Assembly: GCF_001046895.1 (NCBI RefSeq)
Contig: NZ_CAQI01000051.1
Span: forward strand, 1 to 64,000
Direction: 5' to 3'
DNA length: 64,000 bases
Source: Pseudarthrobacter siccitolerans
GTDB lineage: Bacteria; Actinomycetota; Actinomycetes; Actinomycetales; Micrococcaceae
Shown: one piece after another, positions 51,101 through 59,231 of the stretch
How positions within the stretch are numbered: position 1 is the first letter of the stretch
Layout: each line of letters starts with the position of its first letter
Position numbers and translations under genes: made by a program
Notes under the pieces: generated by a model
Database searches by the model: none
What the model was told of the DNA's origin: nothing
The model's input: only the letters and a program-made list of their open reading frames with translations

Positions 51101-52859
51101 CCAGGAGGTCCCCTCCCTGGTGACCCCGGCCGGCGTCGCGGACCTGGAGTTCGGCGACCCGGTGGAAGCGATCAACCGGGCCGCAGCAAAGATCACGGCA
51201 GGCAACCTTGCCGACGTCATCATCGTGGAGAACCACGACGGCGCCGGCTCGGGAACGGTGGAAGGCGCCACTTTGGAGGAGGAAGTGGCAGCCGGGGGCC
51301 CCTTCGCGAAGCTGGTCACCGAAACATCCCCGGACGTTGACGCCATCTTCACCGGCCACACGCACAAGGAATACGCCTGGGACGCCCCCGTCCCGGGAGC
51401 GGCCGGCAAGACCCGCCCCATCGTCCAGACCGGCAACTACGGCGAGAACGTGGGGCAGATCCAGCTCACCGTGGACACCGCCACCAAGGAAGTCACTGCG
51501 TACAAGGCCGGCAACGTCAAGCGCACCACCGACCCGGCGGCGGACCTGATCGCCGCGTACCCCCGGGTGGCCGCCGTCGACGCCATCGTGAAAAAGGCGC
51601 TGGCGGACGCCGCCGTGGTGGGCAACCAGCCTGTCGGTTCCGTCACCGCGGACATCACCACGGCCTTCACCACGGATGCCGCCGGTGTTGCCAAACGTGA
51701 TGACCGCGGCAGCGAGTCAACCCTGGGCTACTTGGTGGCCGATTCCCTGCTGGCCTCACTGCAGCCGGCGGAACTCGGCGGGGCCGAAATCGGCGTGGTC
51801 AACCCCGGCGGGCTCCGGAACGAGCTGTACTACGCTCCGGATGGAACCATCACTTACGCGGAGGCCAACGCGGTGCTGCCGTTCGTGAACAACCTTTGGA
51901 CCACGTCGCTGACGGGTGCGCAGTTCAAGACGCTGCTGGAACAGCAGTGGCAGACCAATGCGGACGGTACCGTTCCCAGCCGCGCCTACCTGCAGCTCGG
52001 CCTGTCGAAGAACGTCAACTACACCTATGACGCCGCCCGTCCGGCCGGGGACCGCATCACGTCCGTCCGGGTGAACGGGGCCACGCTTGATCCGGTCAAG
52101 TCCTACCGGGTGGGGACGTTCAGCTTCCTGGCCACCGGGGGCGACAACTTCCGGGTCTTCACTGAGGGTGCCAATACCAGGGACTCGGGGCTGGTGGACC
52201 GGGATGCCTGGATCGGTTACCTGCAGAAGAGCAGCCCGGTCTCGCCTGACTTCGCGCGCAGGTCAGTGGCTGTCGCCAACACCACTGCGCCTGAGGTAAA
52301 GCCCGGGGAGCCTATCACCCTGACGGTCTCCAAGCTGGACCTGGCGTCGCTGGGCAGCCCGGTCAACACCGTGCTGTCAGCTGTCTTCACCGATTCCGCC
52401 GGGACGGCAACCCAGCTCGGATCAGTGCCCGTCAGTGCCGGGGCGGCCACCGTGAACCTGTCGGTTCCGGCCGGCGCCGCAACAGGAACCGGGACCCTGG
52501 TCCTCACTGCTGTTGAATCCGGAACCTTGGTCACTGCTGATGTGAGCGTGGCGGTCCCGCCGGTTGAACCGGTGTGCACCACTCCGGTACCCCCACGAAG
52601 TGGTACGACGTCCTCGGCTGGATCCGGTACGGCATCGCCTGGCTGCAGTACCAGCACTGCCTGCGCGGCTAGCACAGGGGCCAGTAGAAAAAAGGTGCCC
52701 CTCCCGGCCGGGCAAGGCCAGGGAGGGGCACCTTCTCTATTTGGAGTTTTTGTCCACATATGCCGACTTCCGGTGCCTTCAGCCCTGCATATCTGGACAA
52801 AAACTCCGGGTTTTAGGGGAGCACCACCGTCTCCGAGTACGCGGACGAGTCGCCCTTGA
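48132..52859 (+). CDS. Secreted multidomain nuclease / 5'-nucleotidase (ExeM/NucH-like)
   Basis: The 1575-residue protein should degrade extracellular DNA and nucleotides for phosphate and nucleosides. Order: signal peptide (about 1-31); lamin-tail-like domain (about 40-190); Pro/Asp linker (about 222-238); OB-fold/YhcR-like region (about 240-470); endonuclease/exonuclease/phosphatase domain (about 510-845) with SFNVLNYFP and SDHDPVIVGL; calcineurin-like phosphatase (about 850-1110) with INDFHGRID, AGDNIG, GNHEFDGG and GHTHKEY; 5'-nucleotidase C-terminal domain (about 1150-1390); Ig-like module to about 1480. After codon 1487 the frame looks shifted: the reading continues through a terminator and a 63-bp repeat into the end of the tauD-like gene. 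The natural stop is probably at 52672 in another frame. The gene as read here is intact to about 52589. Confidence 0.88.
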   Translation: MHQTPWKLALRTVLSAGLAAAPLAALPAVADSTAAEVSAAAGTSPVVINEAYLSGGSSGAAYKNKFVELYNSSDEPVSLAGWSLQYRSATGTAAPAGVAALSGSIPAKGHYLVQGSSNGANGADLPAPDLVAGALNFSGAAGTIVLAKQPTAVVLATGSQVEPSGVADLLGYGASNTFETQAAPAPAGNTDVKSLNRSAGADSNSNAADFSLNAAITPTGAGGTAPDPDPTPDPTPTPSPRSIAEIQGTGTESPLAGTTVTTTGKVTAVFPTGGLNGYYLQTAGTGGDLTATNHTASDGIFVYSPATAASVQAGDYVQVTGTVAEYYGMTQLNVTSGAGLAKLTEPAPEVKATAFTLPATEAFRESLEGMLLAPQGPLTVTDNYSLNQYGEVGLAGGTTPLVQPTAVAPYGSAEYTTAVADNAARAIKLDDGSSTNFLRDAATKALVLPYLTTMDPVRVGSSATFTTNVVLGYANNAWKLQPLTHLTEANKATVQPATFGATRTDAPASVGGALKIASFNVLNYFPTTGDQLTGCTYYEDRDGNPITVRDGCNARGAANAENFKRQQDKIVAAITKAGADVVTLMEIENSAQFGKNRDDALAKLVDALNIATPGIWDYVRTPANAPPLSDEDMIRTAFIYKKAVAEPVGESIIHNDTVAFASARKPLAQVFKPVGGGAGSEFIAIANHFKSKGSAATPDDTDKGQGASNLARTAQAKSLLEFTKSLQQSKGTDKVFLIGDFNSYAKEDPINVFTAEGYVNQDDKARNADGSAKHSYLFGGMVGSLDHILASPAANAVVAGADIWNINSVESVALEYSRYNNNVTNYYAPDQFRASDHDPVIVGLNLQPALATVDLNFLGINDFHGRIDTNTVQFAGTIEKLRAAAAPGATAFLSAGDNIGASLFASAVAKDQPTIDVLNALELQASAVGNHEFDGGWADLRDRVIAGGSNAKFPYLGANVYHKGTTEPVLPEYTILDMNGIKVAVIGTVTQEVPSLVTPAGVADLEFGDPVEAINRAAAKITAGNLADVIIVENHDGAGSGTVEGATLEEEVAAGGPFAKLVTETSPDVDAIFTGHTHKEYAWDAPVPGAAGKTRPIVQTGNYGENVGQIQLTVDTATKEVTAYKAGNVKRTTDPAADLIAAYPRVAAVDAIVKKALADAAVVGNQPVGSVTADITTAFTTDAAGVAKRDDRGSESTLGYLVADSLLASLQPAELGGAEIGVVNPGGLRNELYYAPDGTITYAEANAVLPFVNNLWTTSLTGAQFKTLLEQQWQTNADGTVPSRAYLQLGLSKNVNYTYDAARPAGDRITSVRVNGATLDPVKSYRVGTFSFLATGGDNFRVFTEGANTRDSGLVDRDAWIGYLQKSSPVSPDFARRSVAVANTTAPEVKPGEPITLTVSKLDLASLGSPVNTVLSAVFTDSAGTATQLGSVPVSAGAATVNLSVPAGAATGTGTLVLTAVESGTLVTADVSVAVPPVEPVCTTPVPPRSGTTSSAGSGTASPGCSTSTACAASTGASRKKVPLPAGQGQGGAPSLFGVFVHICRLPVPSALHIWTKTPGFRGAPPSPSTRTSRP
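52590..52672 (+). other. Displaced C-terminal coding segment of the nuclease gene (probable frameshift)
   Basis: After C5 at 52590-52594, the frame one base off reads KWYDVLGWIRYGIAWLQYQH and then CLRG and a TAG at 52670-52672. It is rich in aromatic and hydrophobic residues and ends right before a strong terminator. One extra C would join it in frame as VPPTKWYD. A C5/C6 length change, real or a sequencing error, is the simplest explanation. Confidence 0.7.
52692..52738 (+). terminator. Terminator after the nuclease gene
   Basis: A perfect 14-bp stem (AAGGTGCCCCTCCC at 52692-52705 with its complement at 52721-52734) encloses a 15-nt GC-rich loop. The trailing tract is CTCTATTT. It is 20 bp after the TAG at 52672 and lies inside the frameshifted ORF, which supports 52672 as the natural end. 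Confidence 0.8.
52744..52806. repeat. 63-bp imperfect palindrome, copy B
   Basis: Begins GAGTTTTTGTCCACATATGC and ends GCATATCTGGACAAAAACTC. The left arm has one mismatch to the right arm, at a position different from copies A and C. The left part of the loop (GCCGACTTCCG) is shared with copy A. It ends 6 bp before the stop of the minus-strand tauD-like gene. Confidence 0.9.
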
Positions 52860-53736
52860 TGGCTTGGCTGCTGCGGCCGTCCACGCCCACCGGAATATCG
52901 CCGGCGATGGTGACGCGGTTCAGCGTGCGCGGCTGGCGGTCGTAGTTGTCCGGGGCGTAGTGCTGGGTGATGCGGTTATCAAACAACACCAACTGGTTCG
53001 GTTCCCAGTTCACCCGGACCACGTTCTCCGGGCGGGTGATGTAGGCCTGCAGGATGCGCAGGATGTCCTTCGATTCGGTGTTGGACAGCCCCACGATCCT
53101 GAGGCGCTGGGCGAAGCCGCCGATGAACAGCCCGCGCTCCCCCGTCAACGGATGCACGCGCACCACCGGGTGGGCGGTTTCAAAGTGGATCCGGGTGAAC
53201 TCCTTGCGCCGCTCCTCCGCGTTGCTGTGCTCCAGGTTCTTCGGGACGGAGTAGTCGTAGTCGTTGGTATGGATGGCCCACAGGGTGTCGGCGAAGTTCC
53301 GCAGCTCATCGGGCAGGTTCTGGTAGGCGCCGGCGGACGACGCGATCAGGGTTTCCCCGCCGTATGCCGGCAAGGTGATGCTGCGCAGGGTGGAGGCTTG
53401 CGGCGGGTTGACCACAAACGTGACATCGGTGTGCCAGTTGTTCGCGCTGCCGTTCTCGCTGTCGACGGGCAGGACCGCAGGCTTTCCGTCCACAGACGCC
53501 ACGGTGGGGTGCGCCTTGGTGAGCGGGCCGAACCGGCTGGCAAACCGCACCTGGTCCTCGTCGCTACCGATATTGGCCTCACGGAAGACCAGTGCCTTGT
53601 GCGTATTCAAGGCTTCGCGGATCTGGGCGATGGTGTCGTCACTGAGGTCGGCACTGAGGTCCAGGCCGCGGATTTCGGCACCGATGCGGGCACCCAGCTT
53701 GGTGAATTCGAGTTTGGTTTCGGTAATGAGGGTCAT
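52813..53736 (-). CDS. TauD/TfdA family 2-oxoglutarate-dependent dioxygenase
   Basis: The 307-residue non-haem Fe(II)/2-oxoglutarate enzyme has the metal triad HxD...H in NNWHTDVTF and RITQHYAPD, plus the 2-oxoglutarate-binding Arg in QPRTLNRVTI. It is probably a taurine- or alkylsulfonate/sulfate-ester dioxygenase that releases sulfite, since it is the last gene of an SsuABC/TauABC-type import operon (50 bp after the permease). The exact substrate cannot be told from sequence. Confidence 0.92.
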   Translation of the reverse strand: MTLITETKLEFTKLGARIGAEIRGLDLSADLSDDTIAQIREALNTHKALVFREANIGSDEDQVRFASRFGPLTKAHPTVASVDGKPAVLPVDSENGSANNWHTDVTFVVNPPQASTLRSITLPAYGGETLIASSAGAYQNLPDELRNFADTLWAIHTNDYDYSVPKNLEHSNAEERRKEFTRIHFETAHPVVRVHPLTGERGLFIGGFAQRLRIVGLSNTESKDILRILQAYITRPENVVRVNWEPNQLVLFDNRITQHYAPDNYDRQPRTLNRVTIAGDIPVGVDGRSSQAIKGDSSAYSETVVLP

Positions 53737-53786
53737 TGTGGTTCCTTGCCTTTCAGTGCGGTTGGTTCAGGTGATTCGTTTGGTGG

Positions 53787-54686
53787 TCAGTTGCCGGAGC
53801 CGACGGCGGTGCGCCAGCGGGAGAAGTGCCGTTCCAGTGCCACGAGCAGGACGTTTACCAGCAGCCCGAGCACGGAGACCGTAAGGATGCCGGCGTACAT
53901 GTCCGGGATCAGGAAGCTCATCTGGGAATTGACGATCAGGTAGCCCAGGCCCGCTTTGGCACCGACCATCTCTGCGGCGATGAGCACCAGGATGGACGAC
54001 GTGCCGGCCATCCTGATTCCGGTGAAGATCGTTGGCACGGCGGACGGGAGGATCACCTTCTGGAAGAGCCGGAAGCTGCCCAGCCCCAGGGACCTTGCGG
54101 CCCGGATCAGCAGCGGGTCTACCGTCCGGACACCGGCGATGGTGTTCAGCAGCACCGGGAAGAACGCAGCGTAGGCCACGATGGTGATTTTGGATTCTTC
54201 GCCGATGCCCAGCAGCAGGGTGAACACCGGCAGCAGGGCCAGGGCTGCGGTGTTGCGGAAGAGCTCCAGGAGCGGGTTCAGGAACGAGTTCAGCCAGCCG
54301 TACCAGGCGATCAGGAGTCCCAGGACCACGGCGGACACCACCGCGATGATGAAGCCGGATGCCGAACGGGTCAGGCTTGCCTGGAGGTGGCTTTGCAGCT
54401 GCCCGGTCTCCACCAGCCGGGCGCCGGCGGCCAGGACTTCGTGCAGGGGCGGAAGGAACACCTTGGTGGCCGGGGCAGCCAGGAAGGTCGGGCCGAATTC
54501 CCACAAGGCAAGGAACAGCACCACGGCGAGGGACTTCCAGCCGGCCCGCGCGGCGAGGCTTGCCAGGGCAGCGAACCCGGGTGCCGCCGTCGGGCGTTGC
54601 TCTGTTGCGCGCGGCGATGGTTCGGCCGGGTGGGAAGGGTCGACGGCGGCGGCCGGCGGGTGCGGTTGGGTCAGCAGTGCGCTCAT
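53787..54686 (-). CDS. ABC transporter permease, SsuC/TauC type
   Basis: The 299-residue permease has a disordered N-terminus (about 1-45) and about six membrane helices. The EAA-loop region reads ARSLGLGSFRLFQKVILPSA, as in nitrate/sulfonate/taurine permeases. It overlaps the ATPase stop by one base (TGATG). It pairs with the ATPase and binding protein upstream. Confidence 0.93.
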   Translation of the reverse strand: MSALLTQPHPPAAAVDPSHPAEPSPRATEQRPTAAPGFAALASLAARAGWKSLAVVLFLALWEFGPTFLAAPATKVFLPPLHEVLAAGARLVETGQLQSHLQASLTRSASGFIIAVVSAVVLGLLIAWYGWLNSFLNPLLELFRNTAALALLPVFTLLLGIGEESKITIVAYAAFFPVLLNTIAGVRTVDPLLIRAARSLGLGSFRLFQKVILPSAVPTIFTGIRMAGTSSILVLIAAEMVGAKAGLGYLIVNSQMSFLIPDMYAGILTVSVLGLLVNVLLVALERHFSRWRTAVGSGN

Positions 54687-55588
54687 CAGGCAGCGCTCCT
54701 TTCAGCGGGCTCTTCGTCGGGGGCGGTGCCGTCCGGAAGGATCTTCCGGTGGCCGGAGTCCTGGGCCAGCCGGACCTCGTCGTGCAGGAGGGACCAGACC
54801 TGGTGGCGGTGTTCCACAAAGGCAGGGTGGGAGCGGATGTCCTCGCCGCCGTCCCGGTCCGGGATGTTGATGCCAACAATTTCCTTGAGCCGGCCCGGGC
54901 GGGCACTGAGCACTGCCACGCGCTGGCCGAGGTAGACGGCTTCGTCGATGCCGTGCGTGATGAACACGATGGTCTTGCCGGTGGCTTTCCAGATCCGCAG
55001 GAGCTCGTCCTGGAGCTGTTCGCGGGTCTGGGCGTCCAGGGCCGCGAAGGGTTCGTCCATCAGGAGGATGTCCGGCTCATAGGCGAGGCTCCTGGCGATG
55101 GCCACGCGCTGCTTCATACCGCCGGACAGTTCGTGCGGATACCGGTCCTCGAACCCGGCCAAGCCCACGAGGTCCAGGAATTCACTGGCTTTGGCGGCCC
55201 GCTCCTTCCTGGACAGCCCGCTGTTCTCGAGGCCGATGGAGACGTTGGCCGATGCCGTGCGCCAGGGAAACAGCGCGTACTGCTGGAAAACGACGGCCCG
55301 GTCCTGGCCGGGGCCTGTTACAGGCCTGCCGTCCACCAGGACGTTTCCGGAGGTTGGGCTGGACAGCCCGGCGAGCAGGTCCAGCAGGGTTGTTTTGCCG
55401 GAACCGCTTGGTCCCACCAGGGTGAGGAATTCGCCGGCGGCGACGTCGAGGCTGAGATCGGACAGTGCTGTCAGGACGGACGCTTCCGCCTGCCGCCAGC
55501 CCGGCTTGCCCTTTCCCCTGCCCTGGCCCTTGGCCTGGCGGACCGCGAACTCCTTGGTCACGTTGCGAAGGCTGATCTTGGGAGTCAT
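54686..55588 (-). CDS. ABC transporter ATP-binding protein, SsuB/TauB type
   Basis: The 300-residue ATPase has Walker A GPSGSGKTTLLDLL, Q-loop VFQQYALFPW, signature LSGGMKQRVAIARS, Walker B DILLMDEPFAALD and H-loop ITHGIDEA. The start lies 3 bp after the stop of the binding-protein gene. It energises uptake of the sulfonate-like substrate. Confidence 0.95.
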   Translation of the reverse strand: MTPKISLRNVTKEFAVRQAKGQGRGKGKPGWRQAEASVLTALSDLSLDVAAGEFLTLVGPSGSGKTTLLDLLAGLSSPTSGNVLVDGRPVTGPGQDRAVVFQQYALFPWRTASANVSIGLENSGLSRKERAAKASEFLDLVGLAGFEDRYPHELSGGMKQRVAIARSLAYEPDILLMDEPFAALDAQTREQLQDELLRIWKATGKTIVFITHGIDEAVYLGQRVAVLSARPGRLKEIVGINIPDRDGGEDIRSHPAFVEHRHQVWSLLHDEVRLAQDSGHRKILPDGTAPDEEPAERSAA

Positions 55589-55591
55589 CTT

Positions 55592-56674
55592 TTATCCTTT
55601 GGAAGTTGCTGCCGGCGCGGAGTTTTCCAGCAGGTTGAACTCGTTGGTGTAGAGCTTTGCGGTGTCCAGGGCGCCGTTGATGATCCCGGCGGACTTCAGG
55701 TAGTCCTCCCACCGGGTGAAGTCCTGGTCCTGGATCCGTCCGCCGGGTGAGGCCACACCCACGCTCTTCCAGTACTTAAGTGCTTCGGTGCTCTCATTCC
55801 GGCCGCGCTTGGCGATGATCTCCTCGAACTTGGCAATCACCTGCTCGCGCGGGGTGGTGCGCTCCCATTCGATGGCCTTGGCCACCCCCGTCACTACGGT
55901 GCGGCTGGTTTCGGGGTTCTTCGCGATGAAGTCCTTGCGCAGGACATACTGGCCGGCGTCGAACGGTCCCCCAATGACCCCGACGTCGGTGAACAGGGCG
56001 CGGATGCCGCCCTCGGCGAGCGCGCGGTCCTGGAGGACGCCGCCCAGGGTGCCCACATCCACCTGTTTCTTGCGGAGCGCCACCTCGGTTTCGTTGGGCG
56101 GCACCACAACGAGTTGGACCTGCTTGATCTCCTCGGGCGTGAGTCCGCTGTTTTTCAGGTAGGTGGTGATGACCGCTTCGTGGTGGGCGCCGAGTGTGTT
56201 GACGGCGACTTTCTTGCCGATCAGGTCCCTGGGGGTTTTGATCGGGCTTCCTTCCTCCACGTAGTACCCGGTGAAGGTGTCCTTGTCCTCGCCGTAGTAG
56301 TTGATGACCGCCTGGACCGGGGCGCCGGCCTCGATCAGCTTGATCACGGCACCGGTAAACGCGCCGCCAATGTCCGTCTGGTCCGTGGCGACGGACTGGA
56401 TGCTTTGGGGGCCGCTGGTGGTGTTGCTGACCCATTCGAGCTTGACGTCGCCCAGGTAGCCGAGATCTTCAGCCACTTCCAGCAGTGCGACGCTGTTGGG
56501 CGAACCCTGGTAACGGACGGTTTTAGTTTCCGTGCCGCCACTCGTCCCGCCCTGCTGGGCCGTCGCCGGCCCGCCGCACCCTGACAGCGCCAGCGTGAGT
56601 GCCGCGGCGGCAGCGATGGCTGCTGCCACGCCGGCGGCGGGGCGGTGCCTTTTGGAGAGGAGTCCGTTTTTCAT
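55592..56674 (-). CDS. ABC transporter substrate-binding lipoprotein, SsuA/TauA type
   Basis: The 360-residue protein has a basic signal peptide ending in lipobox LSGC (Cys33), then a periplasmic-binding-type fold (about 45-345) with RYQGSPNSVALLEVAEDLGY at its start and DLIGKKVAVNTLGAHHEAVI in the middle, as in SsuA/TauA/NrtA proteins. It captures an aliphatic sulfonate, taurine or sulfate ester outside the cell. It is the first gene of the four-gene minus-strand operon. Confidence 0.93.
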   Translation of the reverse strand: MKNGLLSKRHRPAAGVAAAIAAAAALTLALSGCGGPATAQQGGTSGGTETKTVRYQGSPNSVALLEVAEDLGYLGDVKLEWVSNTTSGPQSIQSVATDQTDIGGAFTGAVIKLIEAGAPVQAVINYYGEDKDTFTGYYVEEGSPIKTPRDLIGKKVAVNTLGAHHEAVITTYLKNSGLTPEEIKQVQLVVVPPNETEVALRKKQVDVGTLGGVLQDRALAEGGIRALFTDVGVIGGPFDAGQYVLRKDFIAKNPETSRTVVTGVAKAIEWERTTPREQVIAKFEEIIAKRGRNESTEALKYWKSVGVASPGGRIQDQDFTRWEDYLKSAGIINGALDTAKLYTNEFNLLENSAPAATSKG

Positions 56675-57136
56675 GATGCTGTTCTTTCTGCTGTTCGTTG
56701 GGGACCGGTGCAGTTAGGGATCCGGGCCGGGCTGGCCGTGCCGGGCTGGCCGTGGGGACAACTAGAACAGGAAAGATTCCGGGGCAGAAGAGGCGGGTTA
56801 ACCGCAGGAAACCCGGGGAAATTGCAGGACGTGCAGCGTCACGGGACGTTCCATGTGGTTGCCTGCTGACATGGTGGGACATGCAGGGCCACATACGGAA
56901 ACGCCGGTTAATGCCCGGTAAGGAAAACGCTCCACGCAAGGTCACATGCGGCCACGTGATGTCCCGCCGCGACTTCAGGGCGCAATGAACAGGGCGTGCG
57001 GGCGGCCGAATCCACGGGGCTCGCGAGCCCCGGCGCAAGTCACAGCGGCCGCACCGGCCCACCGCCGTGCTCGGAAGTCAGAATATTTCTGCCGGAAGCG
57101 CCGCAGTGTTACAGACCCGCGCCCTCACGCAGCCCT
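56675..57136 (-). promoter_or_regulatory. Long upstream region of the sulfonate-type operon
   Basis: This 460-bp non-coding stretch precedes the binding-protein gene. It holds a perfect 14-bp tandem duplication (CCGGGCTGGCCGTG, 56727-56740 and 56741-56754). A direct repeat GACATG spaced by 10 bp (56868-56873 and 56878-56883) could be a regulator site. No known riboswitch motif was recognised. Repeat copy C lies at its far end. Confidence 0.4.
56727..56754. repeat. 14-bp perfect tandem duplication
   Basis: CCGGGCTGGCCGTG occurs twice in direct succession, 53 bp upstream of the binding-protein start. It may be a recent slippage event in the 5' leader. Confidence 0.9.
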
Positions 57137-57199
57137 GAGTTTTTGTCCAGGTATGCAGGCTTGGGAGGCCTCGAACCCTGCATATCTGGACAAAAACTC
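57137..57199. repeat. 63-bp imperfect palindrome, copy C
   Basis: Begins GAGTTTTTGTCCAGGTATGC and ends GCATATCTGGACAAAAACTC. The one arm difference gives a G-T(U) pair. The loop differs from copies A and B except its last bases. It ends 6 bp before the stop of the minus-strand FAD/NAD(P) protein gene, the same distance as copy B from its gene. Confidence 0.9.
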
Positions 57200-57205
57200 C
57201 ACGGG

Positions 57206-59146
57206 TCAGGAGTCCAGGATGGCGCCCGCGATTTCGTCAGCGTCGCGCAGGGTCCGCTGGCCGCTGCGGTAGTTCGGCCCGCCGGGCTGGAAGGCCTCGG
57301 CGGCGATGGCGGTGCCCCACTGGACCGAGGAGAGCTGCAGCCCCAGCACGTACAGCCCCTCCGTCACGGATCCGTTGGCTGCCAGGGGCCGGTACGGGTG
57401 CGGCACAACATCCAGGCCGGTGGACTGCACGGGGGCGCCCTCCACGGTCATCATGAGCCGCGGCCGCACTAGCCCGTCCGCCAGCAACTGCTCCAGGACC
57501 GGCGAATCGTTGGCGGAGACCCTGTTGCCGGGCGCCAGCGCTTCCACCATGGTCTTTGCCGTTACCGGGGCAGCGGCGACCCAGGGCGAAGCCGCCGTGA
57601 AGACGCCGTTTTTCCGGTCCACCGCGAACTTGGGGTCGGGCCCCACAAAGCTGACTACGCCTGCCTTGGCCAGCGCCGCGAGCTGCTCGGCACGCAGGGC
57701 GGGCGGCCCGCTGGCCAGCCCCTCCACGAACGACTCGAACCAGCCACGCAATCCAGCCACCCAGGATTCGTCGGTGATGCCGCCGTCGGCCACTGCTGCC
57801 TTCAGGACGGCGCGTCCGTGGTGGAGGGCACCGATAGCCATCTTGACGGGGTCGTCCTCGCCGAGCGCGGACCGGCGGGCATCGTCCAGCAGGTAGTCCA
57901 CGACGGCGGCGTCCAGTTCGGTGCGCGAAGCAAACGAGCGTCCGGCCAGGGGCCCGGCCAGACCAGGCAGGTCCAGCCGGTGCCGCGGGCCCACGTGGAC
58001 GGCGAGCACGCTTTCCACGCTGTCCTCCCAGTTCGCTGCGCTGTGCGCGTGCGGATGGAGGGCTTCGTCCAGCGCGGCAAGGAAGGCCGCGGAGTCAGGT
58101 ACGGCGTTCGGCTGCGAGCGCACCAGGGTTGAGTAGTACGCCCAAAGCGCATCGCGGTGCAGGAGCGGCCAGAAATCGTGGTCGAATGCCGGGCGGATAC
58201 CGGCGGTGCGGAAGCGTTCCAGCGCCGCCTCCGTGAAGTACCGCAGGGTGACCGACTCCGGGTAGTAGCCGTTCAGGGCCGCTTTGGCGCGGTACGGCGT
58301 TCCGCGGCGGGATGCGGCGATGATGTGCGGTTCCTGGCCGGAGGGCTCGTAGCGGAACCCCGTGCCGTTGCTGAGGAATTTTCCGCCGCGGCCCTCGGTC
58401 AGCTGGACCATGGTATCGAAGAAGTTCAGGCCCATGCCCCGGACCAGCACGGGTTCGCCGGAAGGAATCCGGGACCAGTCCACGTCCGCAGGCACGGCCG
58501 GCGGCAGGTACTGCAGTCCCAATTGCTCCGCCGCGGCCTGCAGCTCCCGCTGTTCGGGGTTCAGCCGGGACGGGATGTGGCCCAGCGCCAGCACCACGGA
58601 GCCGGTGCGCAGCGTCGTTCCGGTGGCCAGGCCGACGTCGAACGTTCCGTCCCCCGAGGGGCGCACCGACAACGCGGTCGTTTCGTGGAAGTCGATGCTG
58701 ACACCGTCGGGCAGGTTGCTCATCAGTTCCTCCACAATGCCGCGGAGGTAGCGGCCGTAAAGGGCGCGGCTGGGGAAATCGGCGGCTTCCAGGACGGCCA
58801 GCTCTGCGAGCTCTTCCTCGGTCAGGGAGGGCGCGGGGTTGCGCCGCTGCCGGGCCCGCCACTGTTCGAAGGTGGTGCCGGCGATGGGCGGGGCCAGGTC
58901 AGGGTCCTCGGGGATCAGTGTGGGATAGAAGGACTGGGTGTTCATCAGGAACAGCCGGGACTGCTGCGGCTGCCACACGTGCCCGGGGCCCGCGGGATAG
59001 GGATCGACCACATCGATGTGGAGGCGCACCGGGCCGGACCTGGAAGCGTTCCGCGCCGCGCAACGGGCCAGCAGGCGTTCCAGGACGCTGGTGCCCCGCG
59101 GACCTGCCCCGATGATGGCGGTCCGGATGCTTTGCGTTATTTCCAC
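57206..59146 (-). CDS. FAD/NAD(P)-binding protein (HI0933/COG4529-like)
   Basis: The 646-residue protein starts with a dinucleotide-binding motif AIIGAGPRGTSVLERLL, then VVDPYPAGPGHVW and, mid-protein, VLALGHIP and VLVRGMGLNFFDTMVQL, typical of a family of actinobacterial FAD/NAD(P)-binding oxidoreductases or monooxygenase-like proteins. The reaction is unknown. The GTG at 59146 fits the Rossmann start; an in-frame extension to 59347 overlaps the divergent peptidase gene. It follows the sulfonate operon on the same strand but has no known link to it. Confidence 0.82.
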   Translation of the reverse strand: MEITQSIRTAIIGAGPRGTSVLERLLARCAARNASRSGPVRLHIDVVDPYPAGPGHVWQPQQSRLFLMNTQSFYPTLIPEDPDLAPPIAGTTFEQWRARQRRNPAPSLTEEELAELAVLEAADFPSRALYGRYLRGIVEELMSNLPDGVSIDFHETTALSVRPSGDGTFDVGLATGTTLRTGSVVLALGHIPSRLNPEQRELQAAAEQLGLQYLPPAVPADVDWSRIPSGEPVLVRGMGLNFFDTMVQLTEGRGGKFLSNGTGFRYEPSGQEPHIIAASRRGTPYRAKAALNGYYPESVTLRYFTEAALERFRTAGIRPAFDHDFWPLLHRDALWAYYSTLVRSQPNAVPDSAAFLAALDEALHPHAHSAANWEDSVESVLAVHVGPRHRLDLPGLAGPLAGRSFASRTELDAAVVDYLLDDARRSALGEDDPVKMAIGALHHGRAVLKAAVADGGITDESWVAGLRGWFESFVEGLASGPPALRAEQLAALAKAGVVSFVGPDPKFAVDRKNGVFTAASPWVAAAPVTAKTMVEALAPGNRVSANDSPVLEQLLADGLVRPRLMMTVEGAPVQSTGLDVVPHPYRPLAANGSVTEGLYVLGLQLSSVQWGTAIAAEAFQPGGPNYRSGQRTLRDADEIAGAILDS

Positions 59147-59231
59147 GGCATCCAGCGTACGGGCTGGAAACAAAGTATGCGCCGGGCGCTTGACTTGCCA
59201 GCCGTCTGCCGATGTTGTTTGGATGGGGCGC

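Noticed and set aside
52744..52806. 63-bp palindromes as miniature transposons with target-site duplications
   Set aside because: The sequences flanking the three copies show no matching short direct repeats, so a normal cut-and-paste insertion is not supported.
48132..52859. A natural C-terminus of the nuclease at 52859
   Set aside because: The last 60 codons read through a strong terminator hairpin, a dispersed repeat and the end of a convergent gene, which is not plausible as real coding sequence.
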